From Perkinsus olseni (lineage: Eukaryota > Perkinsozoa > Perkinsida): DNA of 28,314 bases. Shown piece by piece: positions 10,615 through 21,803 of the stretch. The notes below the pieces were generated by a model. It was not told where the DNA came from and did not search any database. It worked only from the letters and a program-made list of their open reading frames with translations. The DNA is taken from the NCBI GenBank assembly GCA_013115125.1, contig JABANN010000450.1:1-28314 (forward strand), given 5' to 3'. Each line of letters begins with the position of its first letter. Position 1 is the stretch's first letter. The translations under genes and the position numbers were made by a program.

Positions 10615-13600
10615 CGATTATGCTGGGGTCCTAGACACCAGTGCAGGGTAAGCGGGGTCGTCGCGTTTTCTTCGTCTTGTCAGTATTGGGCGCGCCAAGG
10701 TCGCGTGCGACCTCTGTGCTTTCTCCTGTGGCCTCGTTTGTCTCCGCTCAGTGAGGTTCAATTTCGTCCCGCATACGGTCATTCAGTATGACTCGCTGTT
10801 AAGCAGACGGCCGCATATGTTTATCGTCGTTATCGCTGGCCTTTTCAGGGTTCCTCTCACGCCGACGCCGCCGTCCCCTCAGACCGCTGAGGCCTCGGAC
10901 TCTCCTGTGAGTACCACTCCAGCTCCGGTGGACACAAGTTTAGTGGTGACGGCCAACTTGATTGATTCCAGTATCATCTTGCCGGCATCACCGGAGCCCC
11001 ATGCGCAGCTGTTGGTGACTAGAGGGACGGTCCTTTGCCAAGTAGAGAAAGCCTCGACCCCTAGCCAGGGCCCCTCTGCTGGGTCTATGAACACTAAGAT
11101 TACGTTACACAACGGGACTGTGTTCACGACCAGGAACTTTGAGACACTCAATAGGCTCGAAAAAGAATGGAAGACGAGGGAGGCTGGTGCTGGTGCTGCT
11201 GCCGGGGCCACGTCGCCGGTGTCTGACGTCAGCGCCGTAGCTGCTGCGGAGGGCGGAGCGAGGGCGATTGTCAGTGATTGTGATGCTTTCCTGAGCATCC
11301 TGACGGAGACGGCTGAGTCGAAGGTGACCACTGAGACCAGATCGGTGCATCTCAATTTCGAGCCGATTCACCTGAACGTGAGCTACTACGACATCAAGCT
11401 GTGTATGATGTGCTACGAGTTGCTTATGAGGGACTCCCCGACTGAGGGTAAGAAGGAGGAGGAGAGGCCTGTGTTGGCTTTGAAAGATGGTGGTAGCGTT
11501 GAGGAAAAGCAAGAGAGCAAGAGTGAGCAAGAAATATCGGAGAGCTCCCCGTCCAGCATCGCGGTTGCTAGAGTTGAAGGAGTGCGGCCTACCGTCTATC
11601 GATCGGACTTTGACTTCATTTTCCACCGAGTAAATGTGACCCTCGTAAACGACTCCGGAAGGACCACCAACACCCCCTTTGTGAATATCCTCTTCACCAA
11701 CTGCCAAGTGACGCACAACAGCAGCAGTACTACTGACGATGGCATTAGCATCGACGCTGTCGAGTCTGACGAGGGCTCCTCACGTTCGAGTGGCCGACGA
11801 GGCGGCGAAGGGACGGGTCAGGGCGTGCTGGTGACGAAGCGAGCTTCTAATGCGGCAAATGTTGAGGTGGCGATGCAGTTTTTCAATCCAGTGGCTGTGG
11901 CCTGGGAGCCTCTATTGGAGAGTGAATCGGTCGATCCGCAAAGGAACGGTACGCTTGACGAGAGTTTGAGTATGTACAAGGTGCTGGTGAAGCAGAAGAA
12001 CATCGGAGTGGTCCAGGGGGGCAGGCCCAGCGAAAAGAAGGACTTTTCTATCGAGGCCACCCATCAGCTGTTGATGCTGAATATCAGCCAGGCCTTCTTG
12101 AAGGCGTTCGATCAGAATATGAGGGAGTTTGAACGGGTATGGAAGGGCGAGGGGTCGTTAGCAGCGGCGGCAGGAGGGCGAAGTGACGGCAAAGACAAGC
12201 TCCAGTACGCCCCTTACAGCATTCGCAACCTGAGCGGGTCTCAGCTGCTTGTGACTTGGGAGGCTCACGACCATGATGGGAGGTCGAAGGAGTCGACGGC
12301 CCCTGTTAAGATTGATGTGGGGGAGGAGAGGAGGTTGACTGATATCAGTATCCACGTGGCGACCAATAACGCGAGGATGGCCAAGGACAGGGCCTTCGTG
12401 AGTCTCCGGGGCGATGGCTGGGAGCAAGAGAAGATACCACTCGAGCGGAAGGGTAAGTGTGAGTGTTGTCGTACTCCCTACCACTCCTTCGTCAAATCGT
12501 GCAGGTAAATACCTGTATTATGTTGATGATGGTACAGTGACTGACGTGGTGGGCTTCGAGCCATATGCCATCATAGAGCCAGCCGGGGGCAGCAGCAGAC
12601 GCCCCCAGCAGAGGTACCGCACGTCGCGGATTTCAATCTCCCTCTGCGCTGTCAGGGAAAATGAAATGAAAAAGCAACGTCTTCCGCTTGGTTCCAGGAA
12701 TGATTCTCTGGGCCACAGCGATACGTTGGACAGAGGTACCTCAGCAGAGGTATCTCGCCCCATCGCTGAGGGATGATTGGTCCTGTGAGAGTTTGTACTC
12801 TGAGTGAGAAGAGAATAAACAAAGCAACCTACGGGGTCCTCTTGGTTCCAGGAATCATTCTTCTCGGCCACAGCGATTCGGGGAATCTTACTTCTCCGTG
12901 AGCTCCCGTGATGTTGAAGATGCTCTTCAGGTCCTATTCTGGTACCACCCGCTCCGTGTTAAGGCCGCAGTCGTCCATGCCGATTTCCGGTGGAGTCAGG
13001 AGCGGAGGGACGGCTATTATCTGTGAAGTGACGGCCACTGATGATGGGAGGAAGGTGGGGAGGGGAGACCCAGGCGGTCGAACGGTGATGGAGGTGTTCT
13101 TCAGATGCTGGTGGTCATGTCGGCTGTGTTGGTGAAGAATAGGTATGGCACTCCGGTGCAGTTGAGAGTTGCCAGGCTTGGCGACGATGGTCCGAGGTAG
13201 CCTCGCCATTGATGCTGCTGACATTTTATAATGTCATACCAACTTTTTAGTATCACAACAATTCCTGTTGACGGTGTTGCTGCTGTACCACTCGCCCTTT
13301 GCGCGCAGAGGATGCTCACAGAGAAGCCGGGCGAATGGCCGCAGCATAGGAAGGATCGTCAAAGTGGGCTCTGGCGCTACTCCCCTTCTCTCGCACACTA
13401 AATGGTATCTTTCAGTGCCACCAATGCTCAGCTTCCGACCTCTGGAAGGATCCTCAGCGAATGATGAGGATACGATCCTCCACACGTCCTTCAGCAGTGA
13501 GGTCTCCCTCATCGAGCTATTCAATCGGTAACTATTTACGTCAACACCGTGGCGACGATGACAATGGTGGTCGTCAGGTGCCTGGCCTCGTCGCCAGCTC

Positions 13601-16600
13601 TGGGGCCTTCGACGAGCCGCCTGTATCCACTACGCTGTTCTCTGGGCCGACTGCATAAGGAGGTGTTCATGTACATCTCCTGCCTCACTCGACACTTCCA
13701 CTATCGAGACAAGGGGGCTAAGCAGATCATAATCACCCTCAACTGCCCGGTCAAGATCAGGTGCGCAGGGTCTTGTGGCAGGAGGGGGTTACTACTCTCG
13801 CAAGTTGTGCTTCCTTCTGTTGGCGTGTGAAGGGTTTCATGGAAGCTGCTACGTGTCTTGTCTCATGCTCCGGGGAAGATTTCTCGTTACTGTGCGCTTC
13901 GGAATGGTGCTTGAGTTCACCACTGTGTTCGAATGCATCTTGAAAAATCGCCCTTGGTTTCAAGACTGCTGCCACCGCTTCTGCTGCTTGTGGTTATCAG
14001 ATCAACACTGCCGATACCTGCGGACTACCACCTCACCTGCACATCGGAGGCTGTCCCGGTGAAGGCCGGCCAGCCTCTGCCGATCGCTCCGCCCTCCTAC
14101 TCCGCTACAGGGACTCTGACACTCAACTGTCGTGAGCATGTAAGCTGGAGGGGGTCTTCGTCAATACCACAATTTTGTGGCCAGTTGCATTCGGTCCATC
14201 TCGGGGCAAGGCTGGAGCTGCGTCTCTGTGCATTTGGAAATGTCTGGTCGGAGCCGCAGCTCATTTGGCCAGCGGACCTCGCGGTGGTTAGAGCAGGAAA
14301 GAACGCGAGGAAAATGGCAGAGGCCGTTGATGTGAGGAACAGCGGAGCGAAGCGATTGTGATTTGTCATTTTCTCGACTGTCAGGGGAGCTCCACGGAAG
14401 AGAAACCGACAGAGCCGCTCAACGAAGGCTACTATGCTTCCATTAATCTCACGCTTCACGATGAGCATCAAAACCCACTACGGCTGCTTCTACTGATATT
14501 CTCAAGGCCGACTCAGCCGCTCGACCTCATCCTACATACACCGTACGGAGCCACCATAACGGAAGAGAAGTTGATTCGGTTTGGTGTGGTAGGTATTGGT
14601 TGATGTCCACAGTGCCTCAGCCGTACTTGAGGTATGCATATGAGGAGAAGGCTGACGATGGGGAGCAGCCTGATGAGGTGTTCCAAGCTCCTCGGTGGAT
14701 CGCTCACTGGGGGGCCCGGCCGTCCTCGACCGACCCTGAAGCTGCCAAGGAGGGGGTCGTCCTGCCACTGGACTGCTATGGCACCAAACTGGCTGCCTAT
14801 CTCAACAACACCTGTAGCAGGTAAGGTGCCTTCGGAAACGATTCGGGGGAAATGTGGTACTTCGATTTTGAGATGGTGCGGTCGGCTTCTCGAATCACAG
14901 TTCGGAGTTGGAACTGTGATTGTGTGATGCATCAGGCCTTTCTCGATCGACACGGTTGGCTTCACCAGCGCTATTGCCGTCGAGAACGGCGGCGGCTACT
15001 ACGGCAAGGGCTTCTCCCAGGGAGGAGGGCCCAGCAGCAGCAGCGCCCGACTGCCTCTGACGGATGGTGGGGAGATAGTGGAACCAGGAGAAGACAGGAA
15101 TGCTCCACGCAAACGACAAGAGCTGGGCGTCCGAGTGGTGACGTCTGGTGATGTTCGGTAGGCCAGTGGTGGCAGCAGCATCATCCTGACGATATCTCCG
15201 GCGTCCTCAGAGACCTGTCCGTCCGCTGTGTCCACGTTGCACCGCGGTATGTGGTGGTTAACTCTATGACCGATCGATCGATACTCGTGAAGCAAGCGGT
15301 AAGATGGGTTTCGACGCTCCTGCTGGTGCTGCTGCTGCTGGTGCTGGCCTGGCACGGTTTGCCTGGGGGGTATATCTGCTGCAGGCGTCGTCGCATTCGG
15401 CCGACTTCTCCCGGCGTGTGAAAATGGCAAATTCTTGCACTCAAAGCATTATCATCATCAGCTCAAGATCTTCGTCGGTTGAGATATCTTTCCATCTCTC
15501 CATGATGAACTACAACTGCGTCAATTGACTGTATCACTACAGTCTGTGATAATGATAAGAATGCCACATGCAAAAATGAGGCCACTATGCCACATGGAAA
15601 CAGCAGCTGAGGCCGCGGCGTTCTCGCACCGCGTGGCATAGTGGCCAAATACGCACTACTTCCTTTATCACAGACTGCTGTATCACCCCTTCCCTCAAGG
15701 ACTCAGGAAATCGTTGAGGGTTCACACACTTGTAAACGACTGATGAAACGCTCGTCTACACAAGCAAAGATTCCTTTGTGCGTGGTGATGTGATGATTTA
15801 CGTGTTGGTCAGGACTCCTCCTCGGGGACGGCATTGGAGTTGGCACCTGAACAGCAGATGAGCTTCAAATGGTGGCAAGTCGATCTGCCAAAGATGCTCC
15901 AAGTTAGACTTCACGATGCTGGATGGGGCTGGTAAGATGTCTCAGCCAGGGATCGAACCAGGGACCTCTGCATGCAGGTCGGGACATCTCGCCGTTGACC
16001 GTGTGGTGGGCGATTCTGTCTGCCAAGTGTTCCAACAGACTGAAGGTGAGTCGCCTCACAGGCTGCTCAGAATCATCAGTGTCTCTGTCTCAGGAATGTT
16101 CATGAACATACGCGTCGACGTCCGGCCGTACCGCAGCTGCGTCTTCATCGTCTTCGGCGCTGAGGACTACGCCATCGCCAGCTACTCTGTTCGAAACAAC
16201 TCCGACAACTCGATGTGGATCCGCCAGGCTCACACCAGGGTAGGGGAGACCGACTGTGACGGGTTCTTCGACTGCGGTTTCTTGTAGGCATACTTTATAC
16301 CACTTTTGCGTCATTCGACTACCCCCTTTGCTTGGTATGAGCCAACGAAGCCAAAGAAGCTCGAGATTCTTCTGGATCCCGCATCCAAGAGAAGTGCGAC
16401 GATTTCTGTCCTCTGCATGGGTCAACCTTGGATACTCCTTAGGCACTATTGTCGACTTCATCCCGGAGCAAAGCAGCAGTCAGGCCTCAGCCGCGAGGGC
16501 CTCTGCTCAGAACGGGAGTTTGAATGCCCCGGCCTTTGAGCATTCAGGGACGTTGATGGCGCCCCTGAGAGGTCGAAGTCAGAGGCTTCGGTACAAGGTT

Positions 16601-19437
16601 ACTAGCAGCGGACCGACGAAGGTCTTCATACTTTACAATGAGTGAGCTCTGTCCGCAGAGGGGTTCCCCTATTGTTTTCTCTCCAGTGCGGTCGGAACAG
16701 GGGCGGCTCGCCTTGCTCTGCCTGCTGGGCCCATTCGAGCTGCCTCGGATAGAGGCAAAGGACCTCTGGCTGGTGATGAACGCCCAGATAGGGCAGTGGA
16801 CACTGTGTAGGGCGAGCGCTTTGTTGTCGGCAAGTTGGATATTTGACAAATTGTGGCATGGTGCTCTCAGTTACCGAGCCGAGTTCAAGGGTGTAGGCGT
16901 ATCTTTGGTCGCTGCTGTGCGTGGTCGACCCCGGAGTGAGCTGCTCTTTGCTGGCATCATTGGCATTGAAGGAGTAGCCAGCATAAGGCATCGTCATAGG
17001 TCGGACCGATACTGAGCGTATCTTTATGCTTCGTATCTTCCTCGTTTCGACCTAAGATACTCTTGCTACTTCAGGGATTTCCACCTCGCAGTACACGATA
17101 TTCGGGTGGACAACCAGAACCTCAGCGCCGTCTATCCCGTCATGTTCGCTCGGTCCTCAACAGGTGCTCCCTTTTCTCTGTACCCCCCTAGGGGGGGGCC
17201 TTCCGGAATTCCATCGTTCTCGTCTACAGGGATCCCACGCCCGACACAGCAGGCAGCTCCGCCGAGGCCACCTCACCCGATGCTGGAGGTCGCCGCGACA
17301 CTTAGAGATATGGACGCTAACTTGGTGTAGGGAGGTCCCTGGTTCGAATCCTGGGTCCTACTATTTTTCCCTCAGATATTTCGAGAATCTGAGCATCCTT
17401 GTACAGGAGTCCGAGTTGGCCTTTGATTTTGGTTTCATATTTGACATGGTGAGTCCATACCACGTTTCCCGCTACTCCTCACCGGCTCCTTCCCTCTAGG
17501 TGTCGCTTTTTGAGGGTATCCATGCTGATGGCAACGGCAAGGGTCGGCAGTGGGCGACGGAGGTCAGGCCTGAGATAGAGCTTCTCCCGGAGGACAGCAA
17601 CAATGACCTCCACTTCGACGTAGCGGTCTCCGCACTGTGACGGCCGCTGACTTGGGCGTTGTTATCAGGTCTTCACTTTACATCCGACGAGAGTCTTTGT
17701 TTCCTTCTCACCGGGCAACACCGAGCAGAAGTTTTTGAAGGAGTAAATATTTTATGCTACCGCCCCACGGTTAACCTGTCCTTCCTTTCTTCTCAGCTAC
17801 AGCCTAGTGTATCGCGTACTTGCCTCGATGTCGGCAGTGGACCACTCGCCAGTCCAACTCAATGCCCTCATCCTCTACAGCCTCAGTGTTAGTCGCAGCT
17901 CCCTTCACACCATCATCGCTGAGCATTACAAACACCAACTGTGAGTGGTGGTATCATTGGATGGTATCCAAGGTCGAAGCAGGTTCCGAGAACTCCGCAC
18001 GATTATGGGTTCGGCCGATGCTATTGGGAATCCCATCGGTCTGTTCAACCACGTCAGTCAGGGCATATCCGACCTCTTTTACGAACCATATTCTGCTATC
18101 ATGAATGTAAACAGGGCGGAGCGAAGCAGCAGAAGGACGACACTGTTCCTCCTGCCGTGGTCAGGTCCAGAGTGCTGGTGATGTCCTCAGCGTGGCCGGT
18201 GGTACGGCAAAGGGCGCGCGGTCATTCGTGAGGAACACGGCTTTCGGTGTCTTCAACTCCCTGGGCAAAATTGCGGGAACAGCAGCGCAAACGATGAGCG
18301 TCCTCACCCAGGATGACGAGTAAGCTCCATCAGTGCTGTTGCAGTTTCCGGTATGACTGTGATGGTTGGCAGATTCCAGCAGGACCGTCAACGCTTCGCT
18401 CAGCGTAACAGACCAGTGCATATGGGAGATGGCGTCGCTGTCGGGGCTGCTTCCCTGGGCAGAGGGATCCTGTCTGGCATCTCCGGGCTTGTGTTGAAGC
18501 CAGTGGAGGCTGTTGAACAGGAGGTGAGGGCAAATTCCGGCTCGCTCGGGCGATTGCGATGAGGAAGACTCTTCCTGTTTATTGGGAAGCTATAGTGTAT
18601 TGGTTTCATTCGACAACAATGATCGTCATTAGACTGAGGGCGGGGAGAGGACGCTACTTCGGCGAGGGCAAGGGAAAAAAACGAAATCGCGTTCCCGTTT
18701 GATTAAAGCCGTTCTACTACGGGTTAGGGCGCGAGTGCACGATCTATTACAGAGCTGGGCTTTGAGTCGGAGGTTGAAAATTACTGCCCGTTCTACTCCG
18801 GAGTTTCGCCTGACTGTATGCGCCATACGTTGTCGCTTTCCAGGGTATCAATGGTCTTGGTAAAGGAATCCTTCGCGGTGTGGGTGGCTTCGTCACCAAG
18901 CCCATGGTGGGCTTCCTCGACTTCACCCGCAGCACGGCGGAAGGCGTCACTGCAACTACTGGCGCTGGCGGGTCTAAGAGCACCGGTGCTACGGCTAAGA
19001 GGATGAGGCTGCCGAGGATGCTGTATGGCGACGATATGGTCGTGAGGAGGTAGGCGAGAGGGCCGCTTCGATTTTCCTTTGAAGTTGAGGGGTTTTTGGC
19101 AGTTATAATCCAGAGCATGCAGTGTTACGGTCGTTCCTGGCAACGGTGGACGGCGTACCGGCAGATTTCCCTTACGTAGCACACCAGTTTGATGAGCAAG
19201 GACGCCGGCTCATCATAACAGGGAACAGGTACCGTTGCATCTCCGCTTGGTCGATCGATGGACATCAGTCTTGACAGTTACGTGCTGGTGATCGATGTAC
19301 CGACCCATCGGTTGGAGTCCGCCCGGCCGCTGTGGCAAGTGAGGGTCCCTGCAGTTGCTGCTGCTACGACCCCTTCGTCGTCGTCGTCCTCGAGCACCAC
19401 CAGCAACGCCGCTGGTTCGGCCTTGCCACCTGCGTGA
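4308..19437 (+). CDS. VPS13: VPS13 family bridge-like lipid transfer protein
   Basis: VPS13 proteins are long rods with a hydrophobic groove. They carry bulk phospholipid between membranes at contact sites (ER with mitochondria, endosomes or lipid droplets) and act in autophagy and membrane growth. The start ATG opens MFEGIVSRYLSQYLGDYFDG, the classic chorein N-terminus. The end has ATG_C-like motifs (AIGNPIGLFNHVSQGISDLF) and a PH-like tail that stops at 19437. The parts listed below cover the exons whose phases close. Joins not settled: 6871-7021, 7828-8298, 10648-10848, 12640-13730, 14540-14960, 15140-15330 and 16690-17074. The protein should exceed 3,000 aa, normal for the family. Oddities: poly-Asp, a MITE-like insertion, tRNA-like introns and a stray copy of exon 3 upstream. 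No internal break was seen, and the gene appears functional. Confidence 0.92.
5966..6021 (+). repeat. 56-nt VPS13 intron containing a T-arm/B-box-like sequence
   Basis: The intron starts GTAAATG and ends TGTCAG. It joins DYI to IEPVSG in phase 0, matching the family's DYIL-x-PVSG motif. Its centre is GGGTTCGAACCTGGG, a tRNA T-loop (TTCGAAC) with partly paired flanks, and a match to the RNA polymerase III B box. There is no A box or full cloverleaf. Confidence 0.65.
6349..6487 (-). repeat. VPS13 intron with reverse tRNA 3'-end-like sequence
   Basis: On the minus strand this 139-nt intron contains GGTTCGATTCC (6460-6470), a perfect B-box consensus. Next come the 3' remainder of a T stem, 7 acceptor-like bases, A, and then TTTTT. 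The spacing from TTCGA to the T-run is 20 nt, exactly that of a tRNA 3' end. The 5' half of a tRNA is not recognisable. The intron lies in the opposite orientation to this relic. Confidence 0.6.
8299..12452 (+). other. VPS13: VPS13 central rod exons
   Basis: Three large blocks: 8299-8613 (FDIIKRDAGSS onwards), 8885-10647 and 10849-12452. The first joins the second in phase 0, giving KLKVK then IRVEAPKVLLPV, the family motif for the start of a repeating beta-groove unit. The middle block is about 588 codons open without a stop, unusually long for this gene. It ends in poly-Asp. The third block holds low-complexity Ser/Glu/Lys linkers and ends at LQYAPYSIRNLSGSQLLV, the start of the VAB (SHR-BD) region. 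A small exon near 10751-10793 probably links the second and third blocks, and two frames are possible. The many minus-strand open frames here are shadows of the biased codon use. Confidence 0.8.
10583..10618 (+). repeat. GAT/GAC trinucleotide repeat coding poly-Asp in VPS13
   Basis: Twelve Asp codons in a row, nearly all GAT with one GAC, follow YYSL near the end of the large central exon. It keeps frame. It is a likely length-variable acidic linker between rod units. Confidence 0.9.
12669..12880 (+). repeat. Imperfect tandem duplication of an intron 3' end in VPS13
   Basis: About 55 bp starting AAAGCAAC and containing TTGGTTCCAGGAAT, then GGCCACAGCGAT, occurs at about 12669-12724 and again at about 12820-12880. 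Each copy ends in the potential acceptor GCCACAG. The second copy leads into RFGESYFS, which looks coding. The duplication therefore offers two competing 3' splice sites. Confidence 0.6.
15540..15677. mobile_element. MITE-like element in a VPS13 intron
   Basis: This 138-bp element has perfect 13-bp terminal inverted repeats: CAGTCTGTGATAA (15540-15552) and TTATCACAGACTG (15665-15677). A second, inner 14-bp inverted pair, GGCCACTATGCCAC (15580-15593) and GTGGCATAGTGGCC (15633-15646), makes it almost fully foldable. CTGTATCAC flanks it on both sides (15529-15537 and 15678-15686), with two extra bases on the left, so it may be a 9-bp target duplication. It has no coding capacity and lies wholly within the intron 15418-15812. 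The transposon superfamily is not assigned. Confidence 0.65.
15932..15977 (-). repeat. 46-nt VPS13 intron made of a reverse T-arm-like sequence
   Basis: The intron runs from GTAAGATG to GCATGCAG and joins GWGW to SGHLAVD in phase 2. On its minus strand it reads AGGTCCCTGGTTCGATCCC, a T-arm with loop TTCGATC and a stem pairing at four of five positions. It shares the 15-mer AGGTCCCTGGTTCGA with the intron at 17327-17375, in opposite orientation. AGATGTC beside the 5' splice site can pair with GACATCT at 15983-15989, in the next exon. Confidence 0.7.
17075..19437 (+). other. VPS13: VPS13 C-terminal APT1, ATG_C-like and PH-like exons
   Basis: All phases close: 17075-17326, 17376-17448, 17500-17619, 17669-17742, 17797-17940, 17983-18106, 18171-18319, 18373-18523, 18844-19049, 19103-19228, 19269-19437. 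Landmarks: DIRVDNQNLSAVYPVMFA; HFDVFTLHPTRVFVSFSP; SPVQLNALILYSLSVSRS with HY shortly after; GNPIGLFNHVSQGISDLFYE; GTAKGARSFVRNTAFGVFNS; GRGILSGISGLVLKPVEAVE; GKGILRGVGGFVTKPMVGFL. The last three are the amphipathic Gly-rich helices known to contact lipid droplets or mitochondria in the family. The last two exons form a PH-like domain, and the tail is Ser/Ala-rich low complexity. Confidence 0.9.
17327..17375 (+). repeat. 49-nt VPS13 intron made of a forward T-arm-like sequence
   Basis: The donor GTAGG (17327-17331) is complementary to CCTAC (17357-17361). Between them lies AGGTCCCTGGTTCGAATCC, a T-arm with loop TTCGAAT. ATTTTT follows, with the spacing of a tRNA 3' end and terminator, and doubles as the polypyrimidine tract before CCCTCAG. 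Splicing here joins DANLV to YFENLSILV, a family motif, so the intron call is firm. Confidence 0.75.
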
Positions 19438-19613
19438 TGATTTTTAAGACACTCTCAGAAAGTTACCATTGAAGACCTCTGCACAGTTGCGCTGTTTGTC
19501 TCCGGTTGTTAGTTATTGTGAATTGTGTTAGTTACTGAACTAACTGCGGACTTGGCTCATCTTGCGCTTCCTCAACTTTTGGGTCATAGGTTCGGACTTA
19601 CGTCCTTGTTACC

Positions 19614-21803
19614 ATGTCTAAGAGACCGGTCTCTGGTATCAACGGGGAGGAGGGGGAGAGCGGCGGCTCACCGGAGCAGCAACAACAACAACAACAAAAG
19701 TAAATCCTGGCGTGACTGATTACTAAAAATCCAATTGGTCACAGGGTTGATAGCGGGCGGGGTTGATCCAGGGGAGAACAGAAAAATAGATTCTCCCCTA
19801 AGGAAATGTACGTGGAAAATAGACCGATACTGGTGGAGCCGGCACAGGCCTGTCTCCACCGCCGTCGTCGCCTAGGAGCCACTGTGCAACGAATTCTTAA
19901 AAAATCACATTTTTTTCATTTTGGCCGACACTTGTTGAACGGCGGAGCCGATGAGTTGATTCGAAGTTACTGTAGCTGGTACTCGTATAAAACCAACATT
20001 TGCCGAACTCATAATTCGATTCAGTCCGATTTGAGCTTGCGTACACCTTCTGGGGAACGCAACAAATTCTTAGAACAGCAACTCGCGCTGTTAAAAACAC
20101 TAGTTCAGTGCCCGGTGGGTGGGGACGGAGTCTTCCGCTCGGTGAGTCGGTACGGTGCAAGCTGAGATGCTCGAAGATATGCTGAAGGGGCTATGCGATG
20201 TATGTTCAGGAAAGCTAAGATATCTCATAGTGGTGGAGATGAGACGATCCCGTACGGACTGAAGAAGGGCATGGAGATTCTGGTGAAGTGGGAACTTGTG
20301 GACGACGAGGTGAGCACCACTCTTGCATCATCGCGAATGGTGGCCTGTGGGGAAAGGCGAGCGTGGTCGCCCATAGTGCTGGTGAAGGGTCACAGTTCCG
20401 GTACCCAGGCATGCTCCTTGCAGGCTGACCCAGAGGACCCGAATGCTGTGGCTCGAGTATGGTGGCCGGCGACGGTCGAGAGCATCTCGAAGGAGACAGG
20501 TGAGCAGTGGTGGGCTACACTTGGTGATCGTTAGTTGCGGTAGGAGATGCGGTTCTGAGCTACACTGGGCACGGTTCTGAGTACCCTGCAGAGGTTGCTG
20601 CGGTGAAGGTGGAGGCAGACCACACTCTGAGGGACACCAATGGAGTGCCCCAGGACTGGAAGGAAGTTCCACCCTATAAGGCCGGAGAGGAGTTGGGCGT
20701 AATGCCGACAAGGTTCGGGAGTCTTCGATAGGTTGGGCTTAGGGTGATGTTACGTGCCCAAGGGGGCATGCTTCGAGACTGCTCACTTGGGGAGCCAGGA
20801 GAGAGGCGATGAAGAAGGAAAGGAGTGGTACTAGCGAGACGACGGCAGGTAGGGTCATGGAGCTGAGCTGCTTCCATCATCATTAGTGATCAGACGACGC
20901 CCCGCTGGTCTGTGACGTATGCCTTACTATTAGCAGTGACCCTGCACAAGTCGTAACGCACTGCACGGACTGTGGGGACTGGGACACTTGCCGGTAATTG
21001 TCCGCATCCATCGCCCGCCTATCGAAGTCCTAAGTAGGTACTGTATAGCGATGTGGAGGAGGACCGGAGAGTGGCCGCTGGACGCTGACGTGAAGGTGAT
21101 TCACCGTGGGGTGCATTCTCGTCCACGGTTTGTGCTCAGAAGAGACAGGCTGAGGATGCTGCAATGGAGATCGGCGATCTCATCGAGATGGTCGGCAACG
21201 AGATGAGTGATGGCAGCTTTTTGTGATGCTGTGTACCGACGCCTGTTACTGTGTCAGCCCCGGAAGCAGTTCAATCGGCAGCCCACGACGAGTTCGGGGA
21301 GTTACCGGCGTATCAGCAGCAGATCTTGGCCACGGGCTTCAGGACCTTTATAGATACGTTTAAAGCGGAGCTCAGGAAATTTAGTGTGAGTCGCACTGCT
21401 GCTCTGCGCACAGCGAAGGATTCTCTCTCTGATGAGTCTGAGCTGGCGGAGGTGTTCGGTGACCCTACCCTGAGAATTTGTTTCGGAATTCCGCCCGAGA
21501 TTCGAAAACGTGAATTTCGGGGATGTTTCAGGGACGAACTGTACACTCTTATCGGGAAAACAGGGAAAAAATGGAAAATTACGAAGCCAGGGGGGAGAAC
21601 CAAAAAATTTGAAAAATTTGGAGGTAGGGCAAATTTTTGGAAAAGCCTGTGGGAGTTATGTTTCTGAAAAGGGAATCTTGGATGATGCTCAGGCCACTAA
21701 CACAGCACGGGTGATAACTGAGAGGGATATGAGGATTATACTCGACCGATGCCGAGACTGCTTGAAATCTGCTATGTCCCTACCGGACTCGACGACCAAT
21801 TGA
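19614..21803 (+). CDS. Tudor-like domain protein, 9 exons
   Basis: Exons: 19614-19699, 20210-20309, 20424-20499, 20544-20712, 20937-20993, 21038-21095, 21140-21206, 21258-21451, 21672-21803. All phases close to give 312 aa. The N-terminus is low complexity with a seven-Gln run (CAA repeat) and then KKAK, a possible nuclear signal. Residues about 46-105 read GMEILVKWELVDDE, WWPATVESI, then LSYTGHGSEYPAEV. This resembles the SMN/SPF30-type Tudor barrel, which has the pattern Y-P-A-T-I-x-S-I then V-Y-T-G-Y-G. That family binds dimethyl-arginine and acts in snRNP assembly and splicing. Next come HCTDCGDWDTCRYC, a possible metal-binding cysteine cluster, and acidic and coiled-coil-like C-terminal helices. 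The Tudor call is by eye; the family name beyond that is open. The 511-nt first intron includes an open stretch (19806-20165) that I treat as non-coding. Confidence 0.75.
21452..21671 (+). other. Unusual purine-rich final intron of the Tudor-like gene
   Basis: The last intron of the gene above (220 nt) is longer and more A/G-rich than its neighbours, with many AAATTT and GGGAAAA runs. It stays open in the upstream frame almost throughout, so read-through would add a basic tail. I prefer splicing because the next exon starts in phase at GILDDAQ and codes well. Confidence 0.4.

Larger units (their letters stand above)
12505..16641 (+). other. VPS13: VPS13 VAB (adaptor-binding) region exons
   Basis: In known VPS13 proteins this six-repeat beta domain binds Pro-x-Pro adaptor peptides that choose the membrane. 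Firm exons: 14001-14139, 14185-14331, 15813-15931, 15978-16045, 16094-16239, 16288-16420, 16443-16641. An exon starts at 12505 (GKYLYYVDDGTVTDVVG), one starts at 14385, and others end at 13760 and 14820. Repeat-type motifs are seen in IIITLNCPVKIRSTLPIPAD, VAPRYVVVNSMTDRSILVKQ, ALELAPEQQMSFKWWQVDL, IASYSVRNNSDNSMWIRQ and TTPFAWYEPTKPKKLEIL. Those are the recurring N-x-(S/T) and P-Y/F-A-W-x-E-P features of this domain. Between 12640 and 13000, and 14540 and 14960, several splice choices remain. Confidence 0.75.

Noticed and set aside
10583-10618. GAT repeat as a microsatellite outside genes
   Set aside because: It is in frame inside the VPS13 exon, so it is reported as a coding poly-Asp run.
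13921-13940. Another TTCGAAT in a VPS13 intron
   Set aside because: The flanks are not GG...CC and do not pair, and there is no T-run at tRNA spacing, so I left it out of the T-arm group.
19806-20165. Open frame with coding-like stretch GERNKFLEQQLALLKTLVQC
   Set aside because: It lies inside intron 1 of the Tudor-like gene. Exon 1 (ending in phase 2) joins exon 2 at 20210 perfectly without it, and its own borders do not match either phase.
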